A stretch of DNA of 64,000 nt from JADZFO01 sp964512635 (GTDB taxonomy: Bacteria > 4484-113 > JAFGCY01), in contig CAZEJB010000019.1 in assembly GCA_964512635.1 (NCBI GenBank), forward strand, positions 1 through 64,000, read 5' to 3'. Below are positions 14,125-23,215 of this stretch, in pieces (position 1 is the stretch's first letter; each line of letters starts with the position of its first letter). The notes under the pieces are model-generated. The model was not told the DNA's origin, did not search any database, and saw nothing but the letters and a program-made list of their open reading frames with translations. Both the position numbers and the translations under genes were made by a program.

Positions 14125-16716
14125 CTAGAGGCGCGGATCGAGCGGCTCGCACTCCAGGGCCAGCACGCCCAGCGCGCATTCATGCACGCGGCGCAGCGGC
14201 TCGCGGCGCACAAAACGCTCGAGGCCCTCGATGCCCAGCGCGAACTCGCGCTGCGCCAGCGAGCGTTTGCGCGAAACACTGCGCTCACGCAGGCGCTCGA
14301 TGTGCTGCGGCAGAGTGTATTCCGGGCCGTAGATGATGCGCAGATACTCCCGCCCGCGGCATTTAAGCGCCGGCTGCACCAGGCCGCGGCCATGACTGGC
14401 GATGAAGCTCAGCGGCTTGACCACCATTCCCTCGCCCCCGGCGGCCGTCAGCTCCGTCCACCAGTTGATGGCGGCCTCGACACTGGCGGGGTCCGCCAGG
14501 CTGAGCTCCCTGCTGCGAGTCAGTTGCAGCAGGCCGGGGTCAGCGCCGCACAGCAGGCTGATCTGATCCAGGTGCCAGCGGTGGTCCTTGTCACTATGTA
14601 CCGCGCCTTCGCTGGCAAGCAAATGGAATGGTGCGAGCCGCAGGTCGTCAACGCTGCTGACCGGCCAGCAGTAGTTGCGGTAGGCCGCGATGTAGTGCTC
14701 CAGCTGCTTTGCCCGGGCAGTGTGGCGCTCGGCGAGCTCAGCCAATTCCGGCGGGGCGTCTTGCCGGGCCAGCGTAGTCAGCAGCGCCGCCTGACTGGCT
14801 GCCAGCGCGGCGCGGCCGGCGCTCCCGACCACAGCATACTGCTGCTGCAACAGGGCCTGCGCCTTTTGCGACCAGGGCATCAACTCGCAGTCGAGACAGA
14901 CCCAGCTGGTGCTGAGCCGCTCCCACAGACCGCATGCAGTGGCGGCTTCTGCCAGGCGCCGGATGAAGTGGCTCTCCAGCTCGCTGTCCTCAAAGAAACG
15001 CCGGCCGCTGCGCGTATAGCAGACCCCCTGCTCGGCCTCGGCGATTCCAAAGCGTTCACGTGCGGCGTCAAGGTCGCGGCACAGCACAAGCACGGCCCGT
15101 GAGCCCATGTGCTTTTCCTGGCAGATGAGCTGCTCAACGCCCTGTTTGCGGAAATAGGCAAAAACCTCGGCCGGATGCTCCAGCAGCTCAGGCAGCCTGC
15201 TCGTTTCCGGCGGGGCCATAGTGGGGGGCAGATAAATCAGCCAGCGCGGATCAAGCGCAAAGCGGCTGAGTACTTCAATCGCCGCCTCGGCCTCCTCGGC
15301 GCTGATCCCTACCCTGCCCATCAGCCGGGTTTCTATCTGGCGCTTTCCGGCTACATCCTCAAGCCGCAGCATGTCGTCATGCTGCTGCTGGGCACTGAGC
15401 TTGCCGTCGGCTTCGAGATAGCCGATCGGCCGGGCGGGCACTGCATACTGCTCATGGGCCGGGATGCTGAGCAGCTCGCGCTCGGGATAACGCAGCGCGC
15501 TGAGACTGCCACCGAAGACACAGCCGGTGTCGATGTTGATCGTGTTATTCAGCCACTCCGGCTGGGGCACCGGCGTGTGGCCATAGACAACTGCGGCCTT
15601 ACCGCGATAGTCGCGCGCCCAGGGGTAGCGCACCGGCAGGCCAAACTCGTCGGTCTCGCCGGTGGTTTCGCCATACAGGCAGAATTCACGAACCGCGCCG
15701 GATCCACGCCCATGCATCTCTTCCTTCAAGCCCGCATGCGCGACTACCAGGCGCCCGCCGTCCAGCACATAGTGGCTGACCAGCGCATCGATGAAATCAC
15801 GCACGGCAGTGTTGAATTCCACACTTTCCTGGCTGAGCTGGTCGAGGGACTGTTCGAGTCCGTGGTTAACCCTTACATCCTCGCCGCGCAGCTTGCGCTT
15901 GAGTTTGACGTCGTGGTTGCCCGGCACACACAGGGCCTGGCCGCTGGCGCAGAGCTGCATGACCAGCCGCAGGACAGCCGGCGTCCTGGGCCCGCGATCG
16001 ACCAGGTCCCCAAGGAAGATCAGACGCCGTTCCCGCCCGCCGGCATCATGCGGCGCCTGCAGATTCACACTGCCTTCTGCTTCGCCATCGCGCTGCTCGA
16101 CGCGGTAACCCAGCGCGGCCAGCAGCTCCAACAGTTCGTCGTAGCAGCCATGGATGTCGCCGATGATGTCGAAGGGTCCGGTCTCCTGCTTCAGGTTGTT
16201 GTAAAGCGGCTCGCGCTGCACCTGTGCCGCTTCGACCTGCTCTGGGCTCTCCAGCACGAAGATATGCCGGAAGCCCTCAGCTTTGAGGTGCCGCAGGCCG
16301 CGCCGCAGCTGGGCCAGCTGATTGCGGATCACGGCCGCGCCGAAGTTGCGGTCGCTGCGTACCCTGTTACGCTCAATGCTTACCTGCTCCGGCAGGTTCA
16401 GCACAATCGCCACCGGCAGGCAGTGAAACTCACGGGCCAGCTGGACATAGCGTTTGCGGTCTTCGGGCCGAACATTGGTGGCGTCGATAACCGTCAGCTT
16501 GCCTGCAGCAAGGCGCTTGCGGGCGATATAGAACAGCACGTCAAAGGCCGCGGCCGTGGCGTCCTGATCATTCTCATCATCACTGACCAGAGCGCGGCAA
16601 AAGTCGGATGACAAAACTTCAGTAGGCTTAAAGTGCTGGCGGGCGAAGGTCGACTTGCCGGAACCGGATGCGCCGATCAGCAGCACAAGGGACAGCTCAG
16701 GGATCTTTATCTGCAT
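14125..16716 (-). CDS. pnkp: Polynucleotide kinase-phosphatase with ligase domain (RNA repair)
   Basis: Bacterial Pnkp heals and seals broken RNA together with Hen1. The 863-residue protein has the known three-domain order: a 5' kinase with P-loop GASGSGKST (15-23); a 2',3' phosphatase of the binuclear metallophosphoesterase type with GDIHGCYDE (186-194), GDLVDRGP (236-243), GNHD (266-269) and VAHAG; and an adenylyltransferase domain with EKHMGSR (534-540), where Lys535 should take AMP. Length matches the family (about 870). The ATG at 16716 is chosen because it starts just before the kinase and overlaps the hen1 stop by ten bases, implying translational coupling. All catalytic motifs I can check are intact. 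Confidence 0.95.
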   Translation of the reverse strand: MQIKIPELSLVLLIGASGSGKSTFARQHFKPTEVLSSDFCRALVSDDENDQDATAAAFDVLFYIARKRLAAGKLTVIDATNVRPEDRKRYVQLAREFHCLPVAIVLNLPEQVSIERNRVRSDRNFGAAVIRNQLAQLRRGLRHLKAEGFRHIFVLESPEQVEAAQVQREPLYNNLKQETGPFDIIGDIHGCYDELLELLAALGYRVEQRDGEAEGSVNLQAPHDAGGRERRLIFLGDLVDRGPRTPAVLRLVMQLCASGQALCVPGNHDVKLKRKLRGEDVRVNHGLEQSLDQLSQESVEFNTAVRDFIDALVSHYVLDGGRLVVAHAGLKEEMHGRGSGAVREFCLYGETTGETDEFGLPVRYPWARDYRGKAAVVYGHTPVPQPEWLNNTINIDTGCVFGGSLSALRYPERELLSIPAHEQYAVPARPIGYLEADGKLSAQQQHDDMLRLEDVAGKRQIETRLMGRVGISAEEAEAAIEVLSRFALDPRWLIYLPPTMAPPETSRLPELLEHPAEVFAYFRKQGVEQLICQEKHMGSRAVLVLCRDLDAARERFGIAEAEQGVCYTRSGRRFFEDSELESHFIRRLAEAATACGLWERLSTSWVCLDCELMPWSQKAQALLQQQYAVVGSAGRAALAASQAALLTTLARQDAPPELAELAERHTARAKQLEHYIAAYRNYCWPVSSVDDLRLAPFHLLASEGAVHSDKDHRWHLDQISLLCGADPGLLQLTRSRELSLADPASVEAAINWWTELTAAGGEGMVVKPLSFIASHGRGLVQPALKCRGREYLRIIYGPEYTLPQHIERLRERSVSRKRSLAQREFALGIEGLERFVRREPLRRVHECALGVLALECEPLDPRL

Positions 16717-18113
16717 CGCCTGAACACCCCTGCCTGGGTCGGCGTGCCGTGCACTTCGTGCGCCGGCCCGATCCCAAGAAAACTGACGCTGTAACCAAAG
16801 CCCTCGGCGAGCGCCGTCGCCCAGGACTGGAACTGCACCCGGGTCCATTCGAAGCGGTGGTCGCGGTGGCGGAAGCTGCCCGCCGCCAGTCGCGGCCAGA
16901 GCTGGTTGTACTCCGCATTTGGTGTACTGATGATAACGAGCCCCGGCCGGGCAAACTCGAACACGCAGCGTTCCAGCGCCAGCAGCCGTGGTGGGTCAAG
17001 GTGCTCAATCACTTCGGCCAGCACGGCGGCATCAAAGCCCTCAAGTCGCGCATCGATGTAGGTCAGTGCGCCGTGCAGCAGGCGGATGCGCTCACGCAGC
17101 GGCCCGGCAATATGCTCCTTTTCCAGCCGGCGCCGCGCGCTTTCAAGGCATGCCGCCGAGACGTCCATGCCCACCAGCTCGCTGATGCTGGTCTCGCGGG
17201 CAAGCCGCAGCAGCAGGTCTCCGGCTCCGCAACCCAGATCCAGCACGCGTCCTCCGCCGCTGGCGACCAGCTCTTCAGCAATGGCCTCAAGGCGCTGCTG
17301 TTGCAGGCCCAGCGGCCGCTCCAGGTCGCGTTCTTCTTCACTGCTTTTCTCTTCCTGATCGTCGGGGTCCGGGCTGCCTTCTTCAACCAGTCGCGCCAGG
17401 GCGGCATTGGCCAGACCATGCTGATGCCTAAGAAAGCGCCTGGTTATCAGCTCGCGGGATGGGTGCTTTTCAAGCCAGCCCGCGCCAAGCTGGAGCAGCT
17501 TCTCAATCTCATCGTCTCCAACCCAGTAGTGCTTCTCGTTGTCCAGTACCGGGATCAACACATAAAGATGGGTCAGCAGTTCACTAAGTGGCCGCGTCGC
17601 TTCAAGCTGTAGCTTGTAGGCAACTCCGGCGCCCCACTGCGGAAATTGCTCGTCAAGCGGGTAGCGCTCAAAGCTGACCCTGTAACCCAGCGGATCAAAG
17701 AGCTGGTTTAGAAACTCGGGACCGTCGTGACAGACGACCGCGCACAGCTCAGCCCGCAGCGGCAAAGAGACCAGCGGCAGTTCCGGCCGCTCTTTGTGCG
17801 TACCCTTAAGGGCCGTATGGAGCGCCTTGTTGATGAATACGCTCATCAGTGAAGACACTGCATAGAGACGGTCATTGACATACTGTCCCAGTGCCCAGTT
17901 CATGCTGGCCCGGCCGCGGCGCCCGCGCACAAGCTCCAGCGGGTCGACTTCCAGCAGCAGGGCGACCTGCTGGCGCTGCTCTTCGTGGACGGGGTAGAAG
18001 ATGTGGCCGAGGCCAAAGCTGTATCTGAAGGTGTGCAGCCGCGCCGGGTGCTTGTGCAGCAGAAAGCCCAGTTCCAGGGCCTGGGGACCCGTGGCTTCAA
18101 TGGTCAGTAGCAT
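16707..18113 (-). CDS. hen1: RNA 3'-terminal 2'-O-methyltransferase Hen1
   Basis: Hen1 methylates the 2'-OH at the 3' end of a cleaved RNA before sealing, so the repaired site cannot be cut again. The 468-residue protein has the Hen1 N-terminal domain (about 1-240), which in characterised systems binds the Pnkp ligase domain, and a C-terminal SAM methyltransferase: VLDLGCGAGD, then metal-binding EVIEHLDPPRL, then the FRHRDHRFEWTR segment typical of Hen1. The acidic linker (EEGSPDPDDQEEKSSEEE) separates the two. It lies 58 bases behind tRNA-Val and overlaps pnkp by ten bases. Known clostridial and actinobacterial systems have the same gene pair. Confidence 0.95.
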   Translation of the reverse strand: MLLTIEATGPQALELGFLLHKHPARLHTFRYSFGLGHIFYPVHEEQRQQVALLLEVDPLELVRGRRGRASMNWALGQYVNDRLYAVSSLMSVFINKALHTALKGTHKERPELPLVSLPLRAELCAVVCHDGPEFLNQLFDPLGYRVSFERYPLDEQFPQWGAGVAYKLQLEATRPLSELLTHLYVLIPVLDNEKHYWVGDDEIEKLLQLGAGWLEKHPSRELITRRFLRHQHGLANAALARLVEEGSPDPDDQEEKSSEEERDLERPLGLQQQRLEAIAEELVASGGGRVLDLGCGAGDLLLRLARETSISELVGMDVSAACLESARRRLEKEHIAGPLRERIRLLHGALTYIDARLEGFDAAVLAEVIEHLDPPRLLALERCVFEFARPGLVIISTPNAEYNQLWPRLAAGSFRHRDHRFEWTRVQFQSWATALAEGFGYSVSFLGIGPAHEVHGTPTQAGVFRRCR

Positions 18114-18171
18114 TGGATTTCAGCAACTGCGACAGCGCTATATGGTGCAGTGTCGCGAGAGATAAGCAAAC

Positions 18172-18245
18172 TGGGCGCGGAGGGGCTCGAACCCCCGACC
18201 TACTGGGTGTAAACCAGTTGCTCTGACCAACTGAGCTACACGCCC
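18172..18245 (-). tRNA. tRNA-Val (UAC)
   Basis: A complete cloverleaf is read on the minus strand: acceptor GGGCGTG pairing with CGCGCCC (one G-U), D-arm GCTC/GAGC, anticodon stem ACTGG/CCAGT with loop TTTACAC (anticodon TAC), and T-arm with TTCGAGC loop. The discriminator base is A and no CCA is encoded. It lies between ilvE and hen1 on the same strand and could share a transcript with the RNA repair genes. Confidence 0.95.
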
Positions 18246-18289
18246 TTATGAACGGCCTGCTGCGGGACTACCGGTCGAGCAGCTTAGTG

Positions 18290-19243
18290 CTAGACACCAA
18301 CCGGCACGCCGTTGCTCAGCGCGGGATACTGCGCGATGATGCTGTCCCGGCTGGGCACGATGCTGTGGTTGCCCGGACGGCCGACAAACTCGCCCCAGCG
18401 TCCGCGCAGATCTTTAAAGATCGGCCCGGGCTGGCCTGAGCCAATCTGGCGGCTGTCGATGGCGACTATCGGCACGAGGTCGGCGCCGGTACCGGTCAGC
18501 CAGGCCTCGTCCGCCGTGTAAAGGTCAAAGGTCAGGTAAGTGCCTTCCTCGGTCTTGTAGCCCGCTTCCTGCGCGATGGTCAGGATGCTCTCTCGGGTGA
18601 TGCCCGCCAGCAGCGCATGGTGCAGCGCCGGGGTCTTGACCACGCCGTTCTTGACGAAGAAGACGTTGTCGGCCGTCGCCTCGCCGACATAGCCTTCCAT
18701 GGTCAGCATGATGCCTTCCTCGACTCCGGCATAGTTCGCCTCGATCACGCCAAGGATGTTGTTGACGTAGTTCAGGCTCTTTACGCGGCTCGGCAGGCTC
18801 TGGACGCTCTGGCGGCGGGTCGCGGTGAAGATCACGGACAGGCCGCGCTCGTACTTCTCTTCGGGATAGAGCTGGATCGAGGACGCGATGCAGTAAAGCG
18901 TCGCGCCGCTCTTGCACTTGCGCGGGTTGATGCCAAGGTCGCCGGGGCCGCGGGTGACCACCAGGCGGATATAGGCCACGCCCTGGTGCAGCTCATTGAT
19001 CGCCAGGGTGTGCAGGCACAGCTCGCAGAGCTCTTCCTTACTGCGACCGATGTCGATGTTCAGGAAGTGCGCGCTGTCCATGAAGCGCTCAATGTGTTCG
19101 CGCAGTTTGAAGACTTTGCCGTCCCAGCTTTTGATGCCTTCAAAGCACCCGTCGCCGTACAGCACGCCGTGGTCATAGACCGAAATGCTTGCTTTGCTCT
19201 TGGGTACGAATTCGCCGTTCAGCCAGACCAAGGGTTCTGTCAT
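18290..19243 (-). CDS. ilvE: Branched-chain amino acid aminotransferase
   Basis: This PLP enzyme (fold type IV) moves the amino group between glutamate and the keto acids of Leu, Ile and Val in the cytoplasm. The 317-residue product has the family start (VWLNGEFVPKSKASISVYDH), GDGCFEGIKSWDGKVF, the PLP lysine context SRVKSLNYVNNILG, and the C-terminal TGTGADLVPI and GQPGPIFKDL. Length is normal for the short bacterial/archaeal type. It could also serve as a D-amino acid or aminodeoxychorismate-type relative, but the VKSLNYVNN and GDGCFEGI motifs favour IlvE. Confidence 0.92.
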   Translation of the reverse strand: MTEPLVWLNGEFVPKSKASISVYDHGVLYGDGCFEGIKSWDGKVFKLREHIERFMDSAHFLNIDIGRSKEELCELCLHTLAINELHQGVAYIRLVVTRGPGDLGINPRKCKSGATLYCIASSIQLYPEEKYERGLSVIFTATRRQSVQSLPSRVKSLNYVNNILGVIEANYAGVEEGIMLTMEGYVGEATADNVFFVKNGVVKTPALHHALLAGITRESILTIAQEAGYKTEEGTYLTFDLYTADEAWLTGTGADLVPIVAIDSRQIGSGQPGPIFKDLRGRWGEFVGRPGNHSIVPSRDSIIAQYPALSNGVPVGV

Positions 19244-19328
19244 GCCTGTCTCCTCCGGAAATCAGCACGCGCGAGGGCTGCGCCAGTGCCTATGGAGTAT
19301 ATCATCGGCAACCCTGGCTTAGCCTTTC

Positions 19329-21575
19329 TCAGCCCGCCGCGCTTGCGCTTTCAAGCTCAAAAGCAGCCCCTATTGCGCTCTCGTCAGCCCCGCCGTTGAT
19401 GCGCCTGAGGGCCGCAAAGCGCTCCGGCGGGACCTCCTTACCAAAGCTGCGGATCGGCGCCAGCTCCAGCCCGTGCTTGCGGCCGATCGCTGCTATCTCC
19501 TCCACCTTCTGCGGGTCAATCTCGCGGCCAAGGGTGTAATGCCCGTACCGCTGCTCCAGCGCCAGCAGCAGCGTTTCGGCCAGGCAGGCGTAGATCGTCC
19601 CCGGCGGCAGGCCGATGTCATAGTTCAGCCTGGAACCCGGCGTCAGCATGATCTCTCCGGACTCAATTACAAGGATGTCTGAGCGCCGGGCGGCCTGCTC
19701 CTCCTTGATATCCGGCGGCCGGGCGACATCGCAGACCACCGCCCCGCTCTTGAGGGCCGAAACGTCGATCACCGGGTCGACCGCCGAGGTGGTGGTGATC
19801 ACCAGCTCTGCGCGGCTGAGGAAGTCCTCAACCCGGCGGCTGATGTGCACCTTGCCGGCAAGATGCGGCGTCTCCTCCTCAATCTGCCGCGAAAGGTCCA
19901 GCAGCTTTTCCGGCCGTGGAGCTACCAGCGCCAGCTCCTGCACCTCGCGGGCCAGCAGACGCGCGCAGACCGAGCCGATGCTGCCCGTGGCGCCAACCAC
20001 CAGACCGAAACTGTCTTTCGGATCAATGCCACAGCGCTGAGCTGCCTGGCGCAGAGTTTCCATGGTGGCGGCGACTGTAAAGCTGTTGCCGCTGGTCACG
20101 CCAATCGGGCTGCGCTTGGAAACCGTCAGGCCAGCGTCACCGACCACGCTGGTGTAAGCGCCAAGTCCCATCACTCCCGCGCCGCGTCCCTGGGCCATCT
20201 GGGCGATGGCCACCAGGCGCTGATACAGAAACTCGGGGGGATGCCGCAGGATGGCCTTGGATGTCATTGGCACGGCATAGAGGATGCCCTCGGCGCGTGC
20301 GCCGCTGGCGCTGACCACATCCTTGATGCTGCCCACCGCAAAGGGCTTGACCCGTGCGATCAGGTCTTCAAGCATGCGCTGCGGCAGGAAGCGGCTGGCC
20401 AGCTTGACCGGCGGCAGGCGTTTGAGCATGCCAAAGTGCAGCGGGTGGATCACGAAGGCGAACTTGCCCACATCGCCGCTGGCGTTCAGCTCCACCGGCT
20501 GCTTCTCCACTGGCGCCATGCGCTCCTCAACCCCGCTGGGCAGTGAAGCGAGACCGAGCTCCGGCGTCTGCTCGGGCTGAAAGTCGAAGATTGCCGGGGC
20601 CAGCTTGTGTGCGCGCACCATCTGCTGCAGGCGCGCCAGATAGAACGCCTCGAGGTCTTCCACGCTGCGCCCTTCGGCCTGCAGCTTGAGCCAGGCGCCG
20701 AGCACTGCCAGCGGCACATACTCGCCGTCGATCACCGGCGTGAGGCTGACTACTGCGCGTGCGCCGCGCTGGCGGAAGAACTCCAGTTCAGCCTCGCTGT
20801 TAAGCGTGACGAACAGGGTCTTGCCACCCAGTCGCGAGGGTGCATAGCGCTCAAAGTAGGGCAGGTCGCCAACGATCACATCACTCTTGCGGAAGTATGA
20901 GCGGTAGCGCGGGGTCCAGGGGCGGCCCGAGCGCGTGGCCGGCCAGAACCACTGCGCCGGCGTAGATGAGACCATCTGGACAAGCTGCGGCGCCGCGTTG
21001 ACGAAGTTCTTGAAACCCTGGATGGGGATACCCAGGCGGTAGCCATACAACAGGTCGCCGAAAGTCAGCTTGTCGCTGACTCCGCTCAGCACTTCAGCCG
21101 CGCCGTAGCGGCTCAGGCCGCAGAGCACCAGGATGCGCTTGCCGCGCACCTGCGGCCCCAGCTCCTTGACCGCCTCGGCGATCAGGAAGCGCTCCAGCAC
21201 ATTACGCAGGCCCGAGCCATCGCTGACCCGCGAGTAATACTTGTCCAGCTGCAGCAGGTCCCAGACCGGGTCGTACTGGTAGCGTTTGCCGGCAATGCGA
21301 AAGGACGAAACAATGCCCTGCAGTGCCACCGCGTCATAGTCCCGCAGCAGTCGCGGCAGCTGCTCGGCCACGTAGTGCAGGTTGGCCGGGACGTGGAAGA
21401 AGTCCCACTCCACGCGGCCACCGGGAAGGTCGACCGCCCCGCTGCGCTGCTCAGGTGCGGCCAGCAGGCTCAGGCAGGCGATGCGTACAGTCTTGGCTGC
21501 GCCAGGGCCCTGGCCGGTGCTACTTCGGGGCTCGGAGCCGTTGTCGTCATTGCTCACGGCTAGATTATCCCGCAT
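19329..21575 (-). CDS. Fusion: quinate-5-dehydrogenase-like domain + acyl-ACP-reductase-like domain
   Basis: The protein is 748 residues from the ATG at 21575. Residues about 380-720 resemble cyanobacterial long-chain acyl-ACP reductase (AAR): KFAFVIHPLHFGMLKRLP, then GLGAYTSVVGDAGLT, VTSGNSFTVAATMETLRQA, the nucleotide loop VVGATGSIGSVCARLLA, and the end GTIYACLAETLLLALE. The first about 300 residues match by memory a family annotated as quinate 5-dehydrogenase in Actinobacteria and Thermus relatives: DGSGLRNVLER, FGDLLYGYRLGIPI, YFRKSDVIVGDLPY. These two are normally separate proteins. The first 15 codons of the longest frame lie in G-rich repeat DNA and are left out. The likely role is reduction of an acyl or similar thioester; the substrate is unknown. 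Confidence 0.75.
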   Translation of the reverse strand: MRDNLAVSNDDNGSEPRSSTGQGPGAAKTVRIACLSLLAAPEQRSGAVDLPGGRVEWDFFHVPANLHYVAEQLPRLLRDYDAVALQGIVSSFRIAGKRYQYDPVWDLLQLDKYYSRVSDGSGLRNVLERFLIAEAVKELGPQVRGKRILVLCGLSRYGAAEVLSGVSDKLTFGDLLYGYRLGIPIQGFKNFVNAAPQLVQMVSSTPAQWFWPATRSGRPWTPRYRSYFRKSDVIVGDLPYFERYAPSRLGGKTLFVTLNSEAELEFFRQRGARAVVSLTPVIDGEYVPLAVLGAWLKLQAEGRSVEDLEAFYLARLQQMVRAHKLAPAIFDFQPEQTPELGLASLPSGVEERMAPVEKQPVELNASGDVGKFAFVIHPLHFGMLKRLPPVKLASRFLPQRMLEDLIARVKPFAVGSIKDVVSASGARAEGILYAVPMTSKAILRHPPEFLYQRLVAIAQMAQGRGAGVMGLGAYTSVVGDAGLTVSKRSPIGVTSGNSFTVAATMETLRQAAQRCGIDPKDSFGLVVGATGSIGSVCARLLAREVQELALVAPRPEKLLDLSRQIEEETPHLAGKVHISRRVEDFLSRAELVITTTSAVDPVIDVSALKSGAVVCDVARPPDIKEEQAARRSDILVIESGEIMLTPGSRLNYDIGLPPGTIYACLAETLLLALEQRYGHYTLGREIDPQKVEEIAAIGRKHGLELAPIRSFGKEVPPERFAALRRINGGADESAIGAAFELESASAAG

Positions 21576-21585
21576 GGAAAGAACC

Positions 21586-21868
21586 GGGGTATTGGGAAGT
21601 GGGTGTTGGGGTTTGAGCATGGCAGAGGGTTATGGCCGCGCAACTCGAAAAGATTACATTCACTTTCTGCACATCGCGCAGGGAAGTTTGAAGGAGCTTG
21701 AAACTCACTTGATCCTGACCCAAAGACTTGAGCTTCTCCCAAAGGCCAAGGTGGAAGAGCTGTTGCTCACCGCTGATACGGTGGGTCGAATCCTTGGCGG
21801 GTTGATAAAGTCACTTAGCTCTTGAATTTCACTACACCCAAACCCCAATCCCCCATACCCCTTTACCC
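21586..21868. repeat. Inverted G-rich/C-rich arms around a truncated gene
   Basis: The + strand reads GGGTATTGGGAAGTGGGTG and GGGGTTTG before the S23 fragment (21588-21614) and the complementary CAAACCCCAATCCCCCATAC after it (21838-21858). The arms are imperfect inverted repeats of the same simple theme, enclosing about 220 bases. The right arm reaches the 3' end of glmM (stop at 21863). A foldback structure with a gene fragment as its loop is possible. Confidence 0.6.
21619..21825 (+). pseudogene. 5'-truncated S23/four-helix-bundle protein fragment
   Basis: The 68 codons from the ATG at 21619 read AEGYGRATRKDYIHFLHIAQ, then GSLKELETHLILTQRLELLP and a final helix ending GLIKSLSS. This is the second half of the S23/IVP four-helix-bundle family, whose members have about 50 more N-terminal residues ending in 'SIPSNIAEGYGR'. 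Here the sequence before the ATG is G-rich repeat, so the first two helices are missing. Members are found in 23S rRNA inserts and, as Avd, beside diversity-generating retroelements; no reverse transcriptase is nearby. The remaining frame is intact and uses only ordinary codons, so truncation may be recent. Confidence 0.8.
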
Positions 21869-23215
21869 CAACAGTGCGCAGATTTCAGCGTTCGCCTGAT
21901 CGCAGGTCCGGCGATCCTTCGCCTCGGTCAACACGCGGATCAGCTGTTCTGTCCCGCTGGGACGCAGATAAAAGCGCACCTGCGGGTAGTTCTTCTGCAC
22001 CGCCGCGATCTGCTTTTGCAGTGTCTTGTTGCGCTGCCAGGCGGTCTTGTCCGCGACCTTCAGGTTGGTCAGGTTCTGCGGGTACTCCGGAAACTGCGCA
22101 GCAAGTTCAGCCAGGCTCTTGTCCCCGGAGCGCAGGATCTGCGCCAGACGCAGGCCGGCGAGGATACCGTCGCCGCCGGGGGCCAGGTCGCGCATGATGA
22201 TATGCCCGCTCTGTTCGCCGCCGAGGTCGAGGCTGTTGCTGCGCAGACCAGCCATCACCTGGATGTCTCCGACTTCCGTGCGCAGCAGCTCCACCCCGCG
22301 CGCGGCCAGCGCTTCCTCAACGCCGAGGTTGGTCATCTGGGTCATCACCGCGCGACCCTGCTTTTTGTAGCGCAGGATGTTCAGCGCAAAGAGTGCAATG
22401 ATCTTGTCGCCGCTGACCGGCTTGCCCTGGTGGTCGACCGCCAGCACGCGATCGCCATCGCCGTCAAAGGCGAGTCCGAGATCCGCCCCGGTCCTGCGCA
22501 CTTCGCGCCCCACCCTTTCCAGGTGCGTCGCTCCGCACTTGACGTTGATCTTCTCGCCGTCAGGTATGGCGCAGATCGCATCGACATCATGGCCCGCCGC
22601 GCGGAAGGCCAGCGGCGCCAGCTCACTGGTGGCGCCATGGGCGCAGTCCAGCACAATCTTCAGCGCACGCTCACCGTCTTTGAACTTCAGGCTTTTTTGC
22701 AGCCAGGCCAGATAGTCATCCTGCGGGTCGTGCCAGGCCTGCAGGCCAAACAGCTGCTGGTCGGGCACTGCCAGCTGGCCCGCTGCGCGAATGACCATTT
22801 CAATAGAATGCTCGGCCGCCTCTCCCAGCTTAAAGCCATCGGCGCCGAAGAACTTGATTCCGTTGTCCGGCACCGGGTTGTGGCTGGCAGTAATCATCAC
22901 GCCCCCGGCGGCCTTATAGCGCGGCGTCATAAGCGCCACCACCGGCGTGGGCACAATGCCCATGTCCACCACATCACAGCCGGCCAGCATCAGTCCGCTG
23001 GACAGTGCGTGCGCCAGCATCGGGCTGGACAGGCGCGGGTCGCGCCCGAGTAGTACCAGCGGCTGGGTCCGGGCGTTGTAGCGCCGGTCCGGCGGGGCGG
23101 CCTGCTGGCCAAAGGCGAAGCCGGCGCGCAGCGCCAGCTCGGGCGTCAGGCTCTCACCGGCCCGGCCACGGATTCCATCGGTGCCAAAAAGCTGGCGCTG
23201 CGGGGTTTTGCTCAT
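21863..23215 (-). CDS. glmM: Phosphoglucosamine mutase
   Basis: GlmM converts glucosamine-6-phosphate to glucosamine-1-phosphate, feeding UDP-GlcNAc for peptidoglycan and lipid A. The 450-residue protein shows GTDGIRG (11-17), the phosphoserine loop TASHNP with Ser111, the metal site DGDGDR (251-256) and RPSGTE near the end. Its start overlaps the cdaR stop as ATGA. The cdaA-cdaR-glmM order is the classic c-di-AMP module, in which CdaA activity is tuned by CdaR and GlmM. Confidence 0.97.
   Translation of the reverse strand: MSKTPQRQLFGTDGIRGRAGESLTPELALRAGFAFGQQAAPPDRRYNARTQPLVLLGRDPRLSSPMLAHALSSGLMLAGCDVVDMGIVPTPVVALMTPRYKAAGGVMITASHNPVPDNGIKFFGADGFKLGEAAEHSIEMVIRAAGQLAVPDQQLFGLQAWHDPQDDYLAWLQKSLKFKDGERALKIVLDCAHGATSELAPLAFRAAGHDVDAICAIPDGEKINVKCGATHLERVGREVRRTGADLGLAFDGDGDRVLAVDHQGKPVSGDKIIALFALNILRYKKQGRAVMTQMTNLGVEEALAARGVELLRTEVGDIQVMAGLRSNSLDLGGEQSGHIIMRDLAPGGDGILAGLRLAQILRSGDKSLAELAAQFPEYPQNLTNLKVADKTAWQRNKTLQKQIAAVQKNYPQVRFYLRPSGTEQLIRVLTEAKDRRTCDQANAEICALLG

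Noticed and set aside
21619..21825. A diversity-generating retroelement (Avd-like gene)
   Set aside because: Only half of an S23-type gene is present and there is no reverse transcriptase, template repeat or variable repeat nearby.
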